Source of the DNA: Mactromeris polynyma
Lineage: Eukaryota > Mollusca > Bivalvia > Venerida > Mactridae
NCBI GenBank assembly: GCA_032209605.1
Contig: JASFXZ010000008.1
Coordinates: 6,076,001-6,140,000, forward strand
Length of the DNA: 64,000 nucleotides
Direction of reading: 5' to 3'
A program made the position numbers and the translations under genes. The notes below the pieces were generated by a model, which saw nothing but the letters and a program-made list of their open reading frames with translations, had not been told where the DNA came from and made no database searches. Positions 1 to 12,194 of this stretch are shown here, in pieces (the stretch's first letter is position 1; every line of letters starts with the position of its first letter).

Positions 1-120
1 TGTTTGAGTTTTCGTGCAATGTATCCAGAGTTGAGTGAGTCAGCTACACTGTTCCTATTAAGAGAAGTAGTTGCTGGGAGAAGCCATCTTGTTAATAACC
101 CTAATGCAAGAGAGTGGTGA
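1..120 (+). CDS. 3'-terminal coding piece of an unidentified gene (partial)
   Basis: Frame 1 is open from the first base to a TGA at 118-120 and encodes 39 residues ending in NNPNAREW. The composition (LSESATLFLLREVVAGRSHL) looks like folded protein, and the stretch is visibly richer in G and C than the T-rich DNA after it. The gene starts outside the window. I do not recognise the family. A 40-codon open frame can arise by chance, so this rests on composition and on the change to UTR-like sequence after the stop. Confidence 0.5.
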   Translation, partial: CLSFRAMYPELSESATLFLLREVVAGRSHLVNNPNAREW

Positions 121-904
121 AAGCTTACCATATTGTAATGCCTATCATATTTATAAACAACTGTTGATTATGAGTGCAGTTGTCATTTTTGGCATCTCTT
201 TATCCTGTCAAGCTTAAGCTTGACTATAGCAATACTTTGGACTCATCGAGATATGTATGGCTTTCTTGACCTCACAGTTATGAGTCTATGACTGTCGTTT
301 GGGAAACAGAGCTCTGCTTCTGACTGACAGCCTGGTTTAAATTGATTGTAATTGAAAATTCACTGTCTGAATTGTTGTAACATTTAAACATTGTCCTATA
401 TTATGTTTTACACCATAAAATCAAGTAAGTCATTCACATTCCTATAATGTGGATTTTATCCCTTATCGTTTAGGGGATTCTCATTGATTGTAGATTTAGA
501 ATGCTTGTACCAGAATCTGTGCATGTCATTAGTTGTCTTACATTATTGCCAGTTTATTCGAAATGTAAACAAATAAGTTGCCTTTAAAAAATTCCAACAC
601 AGATCTGTTTCGAACATTTTTCTAAAAAAGTTTCTGTGAGTTAATTGTATTATTTAATTAAAACTGAAGAAACAGAAGTCTGTCAGTTTTGCAAAAATCC
701 TCAAGCAAATTCTAAAGTGGTGTTGTGAACCAATAGAAACTAGAGATTCATAGAATGCTATTTATAGACGTGTCAATTACAATCCTCAAATTCATGCAAA
801 GGTTTCCACATGATCAGTGAAGGTCACATGACTTCTGTTTTGAAATTAATGATTTTTATTCATCATGTTTTTGGTTGCTCTGATTTGGGATTGGTAGTAC
901 AAAC
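121..904 (+). other. Non-coding, probable 3' UTR or flank of the 1-120 gene
   Basis: T-rich sequence without a credible reading frame. No repeat family recognised here. It may be the 3' UTR of the upstream gene, but no polyadenylation site can be assigned with certainty. Confidence 0.35.
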
Positions 905-1240
905 TTAATCAAAATGTTTTTCCTTATGAAATCTAGGTCAGGTGAAAAACTGGGTCAACTGTGGTCAAGAACTTGATTCCCAGGTCAAATTGTATAAACC
1001 TTGTTTACGCTCTAGAGGTAATATTTTCTACCCAATCTTCATTAAACTTGGTCACAATGTGTTTCTCTATCAAATCTGGATGAAGTTTGAAACTGGGTCA
1101 CTTAGGGTAAAAAATGAGGTCACCAGGTCAAATATATACATATATTATTATTGAAGCCACATGTTAGTGCTGATCTTTATGAAATTTGATCAGAATGTTT
1201 GTCTGTATCAGTATATAGTTAAATCTATAAGCAGCATTTC
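905..1240 (+). repeat. Dispersed repeat with recurring GGTCA motifs
   Basis: Contains many spaced copies of GGTCA or GGTCAA, and phrases such as AAACTTGGTCACAATGT and GAAATTTGATCAGAATGTTT. A related phrase (AACTTGGTCAGAATGTTT) recurs near 13340-13360, which points to an interspersed family. The 70-residue open frame inside it reads repeat sequence and is not a gene. Confidence 0.45.
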
Positions 1241-1280
1241 CTCCTAATTTATTGGCACATTAGTCTAATTCAGCCAAAAA

Positions 1281-1322
1281 TACAGTGTACTCGGTGAGCA
1301 ATGTAGGGCCATCATGGCCAGG
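1281..1322 (-). repeat. Fragment of the GGGCCATGATGGCCC repeat family
   Basis: TGTACTCGGTGAGC followed by GTAGGGCCATCATGGCC matches, in reverse orientation, the first about 40 bases of the longer copies at 35392 and 47999. Only the end of the element is left. Confidence 0.6.
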
Positions 1323-2898
1323 GTTGGCAAAAAGACGGGAAATACTTGTATTTCCCAGGACGGCCGGAAATACGGTTAATTCCTGGGAAATACTGGTAAT
1401 TCTCGGTAAATACTGGTAATTCCCGGGAAATACTGGTGAGACCATAAATTTAACCTCTAGGTTTGGTCATACCCTCTCTAGACCAGATTATTGATGGATT
1501 AAAAAGTGACACAAAACACAGAGCGTAGCCCAAGGCACTTCCTTACTGAATAGTATGCTACAAACAAAGTAACAGTACATTATTAGACATGTACACTGCC
1601 CACCAAACGTTCCTTCACACTTTGAGAATTTCCCATTGCAATTAATGTATTATGATATTTGTTTAACATACAATAAATCGAAAATGCTTTTTAACGCAGC
1701 AATAATTTTCTGTAGAAGTATCAATAAATTTATACTGAAACAAATTATCTTATTTTCTGTGTCAGATCAATCAGTTACACACATATTGGTTTCGGAAGCA
1801 GGCTGATTGATGCTGCATGGCCCTGTTTGTTTTACCTCCTTGTGCTTCTGAGGTGGCAGTTTCCTTGGTATCTTATAGTTCCTGCACACCTTTCTCATTC
1901 AGTGACATTTGAATTTATAAAGAGTTCATGTAATAGTTTCATCATAGAAGGTCTAGAAGGCTATTAACTGTGCATGTGCAAATCAAGCTTTTATGGCCAC
2001 TGAATTGATAACAACACAGTATGCAATAAATAACTGTGTGTAAAAGTTAATTGTGGGAAATATAAAATTCATAGAACGATGACCCTAACATTGAGACAAA
2101 AATCTAAAAACAGGTAAACAATAAATATGCCACCAAATGTTTCCTGTAAAAGGTGTTATGTTTTAGCTTTAAGGACTGTTTGATAAGACTGTTTAAGTCT
2201 GTTATCGTTCACTGAAAATATAAAGTAGAATGTTTGGTTGCATGAATGCAGTTTGTAAGGGCCTTGTAAAATACAATTTTTGTGTGCAAACTGCATTCAC
2301 TAATTACTTCCCCTTACAACACAAGTTTTCAGACTTAATGGTTGGGTGATATACTTGGTGCATGGATGCTTTGTGGTGTTTCCCTGGCAATGTGTATTGT
2401 GCTAGTAATTTTTGTCTTGTCTCAGTATGCTGTAGTCAAGTGTTCAAATTGAGTCTCAAGTCAATATTTATTGTAGGAAATATTACTTAGACACTTCATC
2501 ATTCTACACTAACTAAGTAACCAATATGATCATAATAATGTACATACAAACATTTTATTAGTTTCCTAAAATGATACAACCTTTGAAGTATCTTTTCCTA
2601 AAATTTGAATGACTCAAATATTTTCTAACATGTGTTTAACATAAGTGAAGCTGAATATGTCGACCATGAAGTTCAATCAATATCTATGACCGTGTAAACT
2701 TAATTACGTAGACTACATTTTGAAATAAAATACATGATGTCATGTTTCTTCTAAATTGCACTGGCTCCAATCTGTTGGAAGTATATGGTATAACACAAGT
2801 CATATAAAAGCATCGATCTCTTGATGATACTAATTTGTTTGCTATTGTATTTGCAATATTTTACTGTATAAAATTCATAAGAAAAAATGTGTATTTTA
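1323..2898. other. Non-coding, nothing recognised
   Basis: No credible exon. Near 1340-1440 there is a short cluster of GGGAAATACTGGTAATTC-like repeats. The rest is AT-rich without visible structure. Confidence 0.4.
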
Positions 2899-3175
2899 AT
2901 TCCTCATTGCCCGTCCAGTTACCTTAGGACGGTACAGCGCTAGACTTAGATGTTGTGGGTTTGAAACCTGGGCAATGTTCTTCTGTGACAATTTGACTGA
3001 AGATAATACATGCAAAGGCATTTGTCCTCCACCTCTGAACTCTAGTTTATGTGGAGAAGTTGTCAGTTGCTTGCGGAGGAGCAGGTTAGTACTGGTTGGT
3101 AACCCAGGAGCACTGGTTGGTAACACAGGAGCACTGTTTGATAACCCAGGAGCACTGGTTAGGTGAACTGACCAC
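2899..3175 (+). mobile_element. tRNA-derived SINE with internal tail repeats
   Basis: A tRNA-like head (about 2905-2975) carries a B-box-like GGTTTGAAACC. A body containing GTGGAGAAGTTGTCAGTTGC follows, then a tail where GGAGCACTGGTTGGTAAC is repeated three times and ends ACTGGTTAGGTGAACTG. The same body or tail words occur at 17300-17475, 42500-42620 and, inverted, at 57570-57795, so this is one member of a local SINE family. Confidence 0.65.
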
Positions 3176-6087
3176 CGCACATAACTGAAGTACTGTTCTG
3201 TAACATCGTAAAACCCAAAATAAACCAACAAATTTAATGCTGCATATATCAGTCGTCACAATAATTTTTTGAAGGACTTGCCCATTCAGAAAGCTAGCAA
3301 TTTCCACTTGCTGGAATAAAATTAACAGCAAAAAATAAATTAATAATAAAAAGACGTCAGTGTTTCTAGTTTTATTCTCTAAAAGACAATAAAAATGAAA
3401 AGACTGTGGAAAAAAGCTGGAACTGAACTGGAACATTTGGGCAAACAAAATGGAGTTTTTACTTGTCCAACGGTAATTTTACTTGTCCCAGATTTTAGGC
3501 AAGTGGGTTATGTTGAAGACTGATATACATTCTATGCTTGAAATTACTGTAAGGATATGTTTCACTGACATAATCCATAATTTGTATGTTTTGTTTCAAC
3601 ATTTTGTTTGTGCTACAAAGTGTAGTAATGTTCAAGAGTACTCTGACATGATTAAGTGTTGGCACATTTTATTGTGTTTGTTTATTGTATGTAATTTTAT
3701 TGATCCATGCTGATACATTTAACACTATACTAATAAATAAATAAAGCAGTTTAATGTTTGTGATAAATATTTGATTGTTCTTTTAAAATAATGTTGTTTG
3801 ATCTAGTTCAAACATGTTGCTAAAGTAATCAATACAGAGTCAAATGTCAAATTAGTTCAGCTTTGATTTTTCAAGATTGTTAGAAATGTGTGACAAACAT
3901 ACACAATTAAATCTCATAATAACTTGTCATGCAATGATTGACAATCATAGACACAAAATGTGCTTCAATGGCTTATATCCAAATAGTTCTTTATTGCATA
4001 CTAGTTCTTGACTTTGATTTAGTCTCATCTATATTCCTACATTTTCCAATAACATGAATATATTTCTCTTCACCATTTTGTAAGGTATAGGGATTTTAAA
4101 GTAAATTTGGTGCACCATTTTTTATCACAGTACAATGAACTAGGCTGACTGGGTGGATTGAGTACCTTGGAAGGCCGAGTACTCTATTTCTTTTTAACCC
4201 CATGCATGGCCATGATAATCAGAAATGATTGCTAGCCATTATAGAAGAAGAATATAGAGCAATGTATGGCCGGTCCTAATAAGAGGTAAAAGAGACTAAA
4301 AATTACAATAAAACATTAGAATATCACATGATGTTAAGACATTAATGAACATTGTGTGGTACATATGTATTGTGAAGTTCCTGGGGTTTAGTGCTATTTA
4401 ATTACCTATTTGAGTCATATCCCCTATATCTATTTAAGGCATGTTAACAGTCCGTGTCCATAAACTAAAACAGCTGTTTAATATGGAGCTCAAATACTGT
4501 AATTTTAAGAAAACATGCATCTTTTATTTTTCATGCTAATTTACTGAGAGAATAATTCACTCGTCAACCAATTTATTATATATATGTTCATTGGCCTTAT
4601 GTTACAACCTCACTGTATTCATGATTATCCCACATACGATTTATTCTATAGTCTTTATCAGAATTCTCGTGATGTTTGTTAATGTAATTTTGTTCACCTT
4701 TCCCATTGTATATTTATGTTGCTTTGACAATGAACTTTGTGAGATTTGTCAATAAAGTCTACATAAAGGGGCTGTGGTGGTTTATGTGCTTTATTTGTCT
4801 CTGTTCACTCTATTATTTGCTATCATTGTTGATAGGTAATTGATTAAATAGTCTAATTCTTCGTTAGCCCTAGGCCATAGTATCTATGCTACATTTCATA
4901 TGCTGTGTATTTGACCCAAGTTCCCTTCAGTTCAAATTACTACAGTACACGTATGCGCATGCTACAATGGAATTTCATTCATAAAATTTGCCACTCGCAT
5001 GCAAGCTAATCTCTCTGATGTTTGATGGAACATGGTGTTTTTTGGTCTCTATAGCTAGGGGTCCTTGGACCCTCGTGTTTGACAAATTGAGAGTCCTCAG
5101 TAAATTTGTAGGGTCCCAACTATGCAGTTTATACTTGACAAAAGTTTACTTCAGAGGTCCCAGGGATGCACAGTAAGTGGAAAATGGGAGTCCCTTGAAA
5201 GACAAGGGAGTCAGAGACTCAAGATTTCTGCGTCAGGGAAATCCCTGCAGGATTCTGGCTAACCAGAATAGCCCTGACTTGCACAACTGGTCTGAGCGAA
5301 AGACCTTACGGTAGAGTTGCGGCCTCAAACAGGTTTACCACAGTATTTTAAATATGAATGCTTCAAAGCTTAGAATTTTTATCTACTATTTATGAATTTT
5401 CAACACAACTTATACTAAGTAATTACTGAATAATTAAAACATTGACAAATAAATTACAACGTGAGTTAGTGTTGCTACAGAACAGCTGGAACAGTGCAAT
5501 ATGCAAACATTTGGTATTAAAAGCAACTTAAAACTAGTATATTAAAATTCAGGCCAAATACATGTACATGTATATTTAAAGCTAGGTTTTGACAGATGTT
5601 ATCTGAATTCCAGAATATCTTATTATGGCTATAAACAGTAGTGAAATAACAAACCAGAATGTATGTTATGTATTGATTGACTATATCCGAAAACTTCAAT
5701 ACAATAATTTGTTCCATATATCTGTATGGTATTTATTTGCAACATTTAATATTTCAAATTAATCCAATGAATTATATTATTTATAGAAGATAGAGTCTAT
5801 GGTTCCGTTCACCATGTACAAAGAAATCATTGATTGGAAACTTTTGAAAGTCACAGTATCCCTGTAGTATTTCATAGGACATACTGATCCATTGTTGTAG
5901 GAATTTTTAGCATTTTAACTCTTGAGAAAAGTCTTTTCATACACACAGATTTTGGACTGGAGAAAATGAATGTACATCTGCTTGATCAATTGATAATCAT
6001 TAATATACATGTACTTATATTTATATATCAGTTTGTTGCCTAATTATGCGATAATGTTGACATGAAGTTTCTGCTTGGTATATTTAG
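3176..6087. other. Non-coding stretch between the two plus-strand coding regions
   Basis: No exon recognised. It includes a possible polyadenylation signal at 4751-4756. At 5062-5330 there is a patch with GGGGTCCTTGGACCC and short inverted words that looks repeat-derived but could not be assigned. It may hold a 5' UTR exon of the 6096-6959 gene, which I could not locate. Confidence 0.35.
4751..4756 (+). promoter_or_regulatory. Candidate polyadenylation signal AATAAA
   Basis: AATAAA in T-rich context, followed by GTCTACATAAAGGGGCTGTGGTGG, which contains a GT-rich run of the kind found downstream of cleavage sites. It could end a long 3' UTR of the 1-120 gene. The hexamer is common by chance in AT-rich DNA. 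Confidence 0.25.
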
Positions 6088-6095
6088 GTGTACAG

Positions 6096-6959
6096 ATGTC
6101 TACTGTTGGCAAGCACAAATCTGCCATGATGTCCGCTGAAGTCACGCCAGGTTCGTCAGCGGAGGTGGAGAAAGCTATTGCTGATGAAGATGCAAATGTT
6201 GCCATTCCAGCGAAAAAAGCCAAGATCGAAAAGGACCAATCTAACCTCGATACCCCTGAAGATGTGAATGCATACATGAAAAAGACATACGATGTGAGAC
6301 GAAGCTATATCACTGTCGAGTTACCAACTATTAAGGAAGTGAAGGAGAAATTTCCGGAATTGTTTGTTGATCGTCAGATTATGCTCGAGTTTGAAAGAAT
6401 AACGGAGATAGACCTCGACCATGCCTTGCAAGAATATTGTGTTTCTCATTGGCGTGATATTACAGACATGTGTCATAAGATTCCAAGTGCGAAAGAATTG
6501 TTGAAGCAAGCAGAAGGAGTGAAAAAGGAAAGCCCGTCATTAGAGCAATACTGGGACATGGTGGCGTCTCTCTGCCTTGTTCCATACATGATGAAAGAGA
6601 ACTTATGTGATATGGTCATAGAGATCGGCGAGTACGAACAGGTGGATCCCAAGGGCAAAATTGTTCCTGTGCTTATTTCTAAAGGAAATGTATTCAAAAG
6701 TGATGAATTCATTCTCGTTGTTGAAGAAGAAGTGGTTCAGGAATTTGAGGAATTTACAATCGCGTTTGCGAGTCTATTTGCTACATATTGGATCTTTAAC
6801 ATGGAGTATCCCGATACTCTAGTGTATACTTACAACTTTATTCAGAAAGTCATGGTAGGGCTGAAGGATGGCACGGCACTGCCCTCTCCTTGTAGGGAAA
6901 TTCAACAAAAGCTAATAAAAATGGCCAAAAGCCGCACTAACAAAGATAAGCAGAAATGA
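6096..6959 (+). CDS. Uncharacterised 287-residue protein, single coding exon
   Basis: The ATG at 6096 opens a 287-residue frame ending in TGA. A splice acceptor (TATATTTAG ending at 6087) lies 8 bases before the ATG, so a non-coding 5' exon probably exists upstream, or the frame could be the last coding exon of a longer gene. The N-terminal about 60 residues are Ala/Ser/Glu-rich with a basic KKAKIEK (40-46) that could be a nuclear localisation signal. Residues about 75-280 form a folded-looking domain with PTIKEVKEKFPELF, LEFERIT and a C-terminal FTIAFASLFATYWIFNMEYP. The tail is basic (KSRTNKDKQK). The layout reminds me of the C-terminal domain of SAMD3-like uncharacterised animal proteins, from memory and weakly. 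No catalytic motif is visible. The frame has no internal stops and a codon composition clearly unlike its AT-rich surroundings, so it is very likely a real gene. Confidence 0.8.
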   Translation: MSTVGKHKSAMMSAEVTPGSSAEVEKAIADEDANVAIPAKKAKIEKDQSNLDTPEDVNAYMKKTYDVRRSYITVELPTIKEVKEKFPELFVDRQIMLEFERITEIDLDHALQEYCVSHWRDITDMCHKIPSAKELLKQAEGVKKESPSLEQYWDMVASLCLVPYMMKENLCDMVIEIGEYEQVDPKGKIVPVLISKGNVFKSDEFILVVEEEVVQEFEEFTIAFASLFATYWIFNMEYPDTLVYTYNFIQKVMVGLKDGTALPSPCREIQQKLIKMAKSRTNKDKQK

Positions 6960-8204
6960 ATATTGATTTCTTGTACTACAAACGCATTATATGGAAACAG
7001 TGAGACAAGAGAGAGGAATGGGATAGAAGGCAGCATACACATAAAATTGTTTTGAATACTTTTTTTTGAGTACTTGTGAAATGATGTCATACAAGTAAAA
7101 TATTAGTATTACAATGCATACTATAGGGTCTTTATTCACTGATTATTCTTGTATGATAATTATAATCATCTCTGGAAAACAGTGCTACCTATTACAGTCC
7201 CTACTTAATTTGCTATTAAAATTCATTCTTGGCCCCCAATATTTTTTATTAGACAGCGTCAGTGAATAAAAACCAAGCTCTGTATCTAGTGTTCTGCTGT
7301 AAATATTTTATACTGAACATCTCATGACTTGGAGAACAAGTTGTTACATTGTTACAAATCCTACTTCATCAACAGCTATTATATTTGATGTATAAATGAT
7401 ACATTTACTGTGTAGGCATTATTTTGATCTGCAAATCATTTTCTGTAATAGTTAGTATTTGTCGTTATCAAACCCATCGTAAGATAACTTTCACTGAATT
7501 GTTGAAGATTTTGTTACTGTTTATTGTTGTTGTAGTTGTATTAATGATTATCATGATGTTTTGTTTCTTTAATTTTGACTAAAATGGCAGAGAATGTCAT
7601 CGTTATGTTTGCAGAATTATTTTAGCTATTTTCGTTAAAATCATGTTACATTATGGCATAATTTTCATATGTGTTCAATGTGGATTTAAGTAGTTAATGA
7701 TATGTTGTTACTGTGTATTTGTGCGTTCATTTGCAGTGTGTGGGAGTGCTATACTTGTAGTGGGCGGGACTTTTTAAATCATGCAGTACAGAGTTTGCCA
7801 AATAGAGCTACACTTTACCGGACCTGAAACTCTCTGTCTTTGTTTATTGTAAAATAATTGACCACACTTGATATTTTACCAGACTAGACTGGTCACACTC
7901 ATTCTCAGACTGGTCACACTCATTCTCAGACCTGGCCAGTAGTATTCATCATTTGAAGCTAGACATTTTGATATTCATGCTCATTCAGTACTTGGTTGGC
8001 CAAAACAATTTTATGATTTTTATTACAATTTATTGTCACCAACTTATCCCTTATAAATAAAAAGACTTGCCTGTTGCTCGGAATTCAATGGTGCATTAGT
8101 TTAATGTTAAAATACAAGCAAACAATCAGATGACACCAGTTTTTATACATTCGAATGGAGTACTGAATCCATGTCATACAAATGTATTCTATTCATAAAG
8201 TGTT
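6960..8204 (+). other. 3' UTR and flank of the 6096-6959 gene
   Basis: T-rich non-coding sequence. An AATAAA at 7265-7270 is the first plausible polyadenylation signal; another hexamer occurs near 8056. Near 7885-7930 a TGGTCACACTCATTCTCAGAC word is duplicated in tandem. Confidence 0.4.
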
Positions 8205-8510
8205 ACCCCTGTCCATCCGTCCGTCCCACTGTGCATAAAATTATTCTAACAATACCTCTTAAAAGGAAGAATGAAGGCAATCCATATTTGGCCATATAAG
8301 CAGATGATAATAAGATGCAGGTAAAGTTCAATGTTGGTTACAATCCACCAATATTTGAAGAATTTACGGCCCTTTCCCATCTATGATGCTTGAAAGCTTG
8401 GATGGATTCTATTCATATTGTTTAAGATTTATATAGCCTCTACAAACAAAGTATTTGCATTCTACTGAAAAGCCCATAGTGGCATCTGTGTCCTATGGAC
8501 TCATCTAGTT
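8205..8510 (+). repeat. Dispersed repeat ending CCTATGGACTCATCTAG
   Basis: Starts near GTCCATCCGTCCGTCC and ends AAAGCCCATAGTGGCATC...CCTATGGACTCATCTAG. The ending recurs at 10375-10430 and, inverted and partial, at 49236-49345 (GGACACGGATGTCC, GGGCTTTTAAGTA), so this is an interspersed family of unknown class. Confidence 0.55.
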
Positions 8511-10374
8511 TATTGTGATAATTTGATACACAGTATGTGAGTTAATACAAAGATATGAACAAATGGCTCTTTGTTTAGAAAAGTCAACAAATTAACTGTC
8601 AACTTCCATTGTATTTATTTTCTACTTTCACTGAATTATTTTTGAGTATTTTATGTATTTGAATGTCTCTTTGGGAGAGCAACAAACTCGCGTTACATTT
8701 AAATGTAATTCTAGTCTCATTAGTGTCTGGATATTGTTTCTCTGCTAGACACAAAAATTCTCTTATTGACCTTGTGCAAGAACTATTTGGCTCAAATTTC
8801 TGCTTTCATACAAAATATTCTCCCATTTGCTGGTTATGTTTAAAATGTGTTTGATTATTCAGTATAACTGTATGGGTTAATGTTTAAATGTCGGTTCTTC
8901 TGTTTTCAGTATACAAATCAGTGTGGTATTTCATTGCTAACAAATTTGCCAGAATTCTTGCATTTACATATCTGTTTAATCCATCCATTGTCATGTTCCA
9001 TCCATTATGCATACATCATATTACAACACATTAAATATTAGTAGTATTTTACTTATTATGTATCATACAGTAGATAAGATACATGCAGGATAGCTTCAGT
9101 TTTCTTTGTACCTAAATTCACAAAGTGTGAACGTCCTCATGTCCCGATAGGTGGAAATGAAGCATGCCCTGCTACTTAACAATGTCAGTAATTCTGTTTG
9201 AAGGTACAAGCCATTTTTGCTCTCAAGAAAAGACTGACTGGTAAATTTTCATGACGACTTGTTAAACGTATGTTTATCGGCCTGATTGATATTTAGACGT
9301 TGAAAGTCTGTCACATAGACTGTAACAGTAAGTGGATATTTTTAAGAGGTGGATTTTACTGAACGTTAATGTTTTGTGTATTATGGATTTAACATGATTA
9401 AAAATTAAAAAAATTGTTGAAGCATTATTGATTTTCAAACTGATTTGCACTTTAATAGTATGAGTCACGTGTTTCCATAATCTTAGCTTTTAAACTGAAT
9501 ATTCATTCCCTGTCTGATTGCTTCCAAAATATTGCTCCTCAATTAATAATTCATAGTGGTGTGACAGTACAGTTGAACCCGTCCTCACCAACACCCTGTG
9601 GGAGATGTGAGGTGGGCACTGTTTAGAGGTTGTGTTGTTTCAGAGAGAAAATTGAAAATTGTTGCTTTGGACAAGTGGTACTGTACATATAAACACGTCG
9701 CTATGATACAATAAGTTAGTTTTGAGGTTTGTTGGTTAATTTGGTTGACAATTTACGAGCGTAAACATGTATGAATGTGTGGATATATACACTTCCAGGT
9801 TGGATGCTTGAACTGGTAACCTTACGTACTAAAAATCAAGTGGTTTACATTTCTTTTCTGGTCATTATCTGCAGTTCTATCTGAACATGATATGCTATGT
9901 AGATTATTGTAATGTATATGAACTTAGATTCATGTATTCTCACTGCAAGGTTGTGTAATTTATTTATCAAGCCTAGCTTTGTCTTCATTCTCAGATATGT
10001 AATGCTAGCAGTGAGTTAAGTTAGCTTGTGTATTGACAGTTTGTGAAGAACTAGTGAATTATGTAATATACTAGACGACACTGTAGACACATAATAACGT
10101 CCATGTATTATTTACGATAATTCATTAGTGAAGTAGCCACAATTGTAATTACAGTGATGGCCGCTTCTGGTTTAGGTGTGCAAAAATATTAAGTTTTAAC
10201 TTTTTTTATGGTTTTCAAAAAAGTAGTGTCATCAATTTTTTTAATTTATAACCACTGTTAAGTACACACAAGTTATTAATTCAGTAATTATATCTGTTGA
10301 AATTTGATGTAATAGGTAGCATTATTTGATAAATCCTGTAACGTTGTTTCTGAAGTTGCTGAAACCTTTTTCTA
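8511..10374. other. Non-coding, nothing firmly recognised
   Basis: No credible exon on either strand. TACAGTTGAACCCGTCCTC near 9567 resembles the end of the TACAGT...CCTC elements elsewhere in the window but no partner end was found. Confidence 0.35.
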
Positions 10375-10430
10375 CTTGAAAGCCCATAGCGGAGGCATCT
10401 CGTGTCCTATGGACACATCTAGCCTCATTA
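10375..10430 (+). repeat. Fragment of the CCTATGGAC repeat family
   Basis: GAAAGCCCATAGCGG...GTCCTATGGACACATCTAG repeats the end of the 8205-8510 element with a few differences. The remainder of the element is missing. Confidence 0.55.
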
Positions 10431-10970
10431 AGTTTCTGCTTCAGAACCATTACTTCAGTATGGAAACACAGTCACAATACTTCTGCCTTATACTCTTTTA
10501 AATATTGATAGATCATAAACATAATGCTTTTGCTTATTCAACTGTATCTATGTATCGGGGTTATTTTGCATTTATTTCACTTGTTGATTTGCACAACTTA
10601 AGAATTATGCTTAATTAGGAAGCTTATAATTGAATAGTTGTATGTGTATGTATGATGTCAAATGTTGTTCAGAGCATTTGTTCAATATTTCACATTTTGT
10701 GGAGAATGATTGGTGCGTGTATGTATCATTCCATCTTTGTAGAAGACCATACTTGTATATATGTATGTCTTGATAATTAACATGATGTCCCGATGCGAAT
10801 ATCCCGATTACTGTCTACACTGAGAAATGTTTAGATTCAAAATATTTTTGTTTTCAAATTGTCTTACACTGGATGATTCTACATACAAAATGTATACCTA
10901 AATTTCATGGTACAAGGGTGAAATCTTTAGCTTATATGTCTGTTTTAAGTTTATGATGTTGACTTTGAAA
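10431..10970. other. Non-coding, nothing recognised
   Basis: AT-rich, no exon, RNA gene or repeat structure that I can support. Confidence 0.35.
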
Positions 10971-11182
10971 TTAGGCCTAAATTAAAATTATGAATATTTC
11001 CTGCCTGCAAATTTTGCTGTGACCGTGAAATTGTTTGACATATGTCCTGAGATTTTTTTTACGAGCATGAATTGTCAATTTGCAGTGTCTTCTGCATATT
11101 TAAAAAAATATTTTCCCACATACTTACCCATTTTTTCAACCCTGGGTAGGATTGGGACAAACATAGTCTTTAATTTAGGCCT
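10971..11182. mobile_element. MITE-like element with TTAGGCC terminal inverted repeats
   Basis: Opens TTAGGCCTAAATTAAA and closes TCTTTAATTTAGGCCTT, an inverted pair of about 16 bases. Before the right end it contains CCTGGGTAGGATTGGGACAAAC, similar in layout to the right end of the large element at 19612-21704 and to 55250-55357. It has no coding capacity and is probably a non-autonomous DNA transposon. Confidence 0.6.
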
Positions 11183-12049
11183 TGGTATTCAGTCATACCG
11201 ACATTGGACGATTAGGAAGTTTCCTATTTTCTTAAATGTCATACATTCATGACTTGGTGCTAGGTACTAGAGTTCATTTACACAAATCTAGTCAATCAAA
11301 GATGCAAATACTGGAAACTTTTCTGGATCTATCACATGTTTTGTGCAATGAATATATCTGTTGCTTGCGTGTGCTTATATCTGCCTACTGGTAGTTGGCC
11401 GTCTACTTACCCAGTGTGAAGTTGGGTAGGTAGGTACATTGTATTTTGGTTTGAAAATGAATGCTTATTGGAAGTGATTGTTTAAATGTATTTTTCTTGA
11501 CCAATACTTACTACAATATCTTGTGATGAGGACCAAAACATAATATGGGTTTGATGGGTATATAGTCAGCAAACAAACACTTCAGTTTGAGTTTGGTCCT
11601 GTGTTTATTCTTCTACATGGCTTTAATGTCCAGCCTAAGGTTGGCATTTGTTTCATTGATGTACGTTCAAGTTAAAATGTGGCCTTTTGTGTTTTGAGAT
11701 GATTTGGCAAAAACAAAACACAGAAAGCATAGGGCAATATTTTATGGTTTTATTTACGTTGTTGTGTTGTTTCCATATGAACAGATTGTTGTTTTGTTAG
11801 AATTATCGAATTCTTCTTGTTGATTACATTTGGATTGTTACAACTTTCACCATCTATAGACTTAGCAAAAAAGAACTGTTAATGTATGTTAGATCATGTA
11901 TATTCATACCATGTTCTTATTTATCTGATCAAAATCTGTATTTCAGTTTTCACAATAACATTTGACTCGGTATTGGAACTGATACTTCTGTTGTTGACTT
12001 GAGTTAACTATACTGGTTACAAGTGCTAACCCACCACTACTATTTCACA
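11183..12049. other. Non-coding, nothing recognised
   Basis: No exon or repeat family that I can support. A small TACTGGTAG / CTACTTACCCAGTGTGAAG patch near 11390-11430 shows no larger structure. Confidence 0.3.
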
Positions 12050-12194
12050 TACAGTAAAACCTCACTTAAACACCACCTCAATAATAAGACCACAATTTTT
12101 GTTCAAGTCCATTTTCACTATTTTGCTGTTTATTCAACCTCAATGTTAAGACCTCCTCAATAAGGGTGGTCTTATTATTGAGGTTTGACTGCAG
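12050..12194. mobile_element. Pogo/Tigger-like MITE (TACAGTAAAACCTC ends)
   Basis: Left end TACAGTAAAACCTCA then ACCACCTCAATAATAAGACCAC. Right end GGTCTTATTATTGAGG then TTTGACTGCAG. The arms are inverted copies, so the element folds into a hairpin. TA flanks and CAGTnnnACCTC ends are typical of pogo/Tigger-like elements of the Tc1/mariner superfamily. Two diverged relatives lie at 45359-45540 and 45865-46052. Confidence 0.7.
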
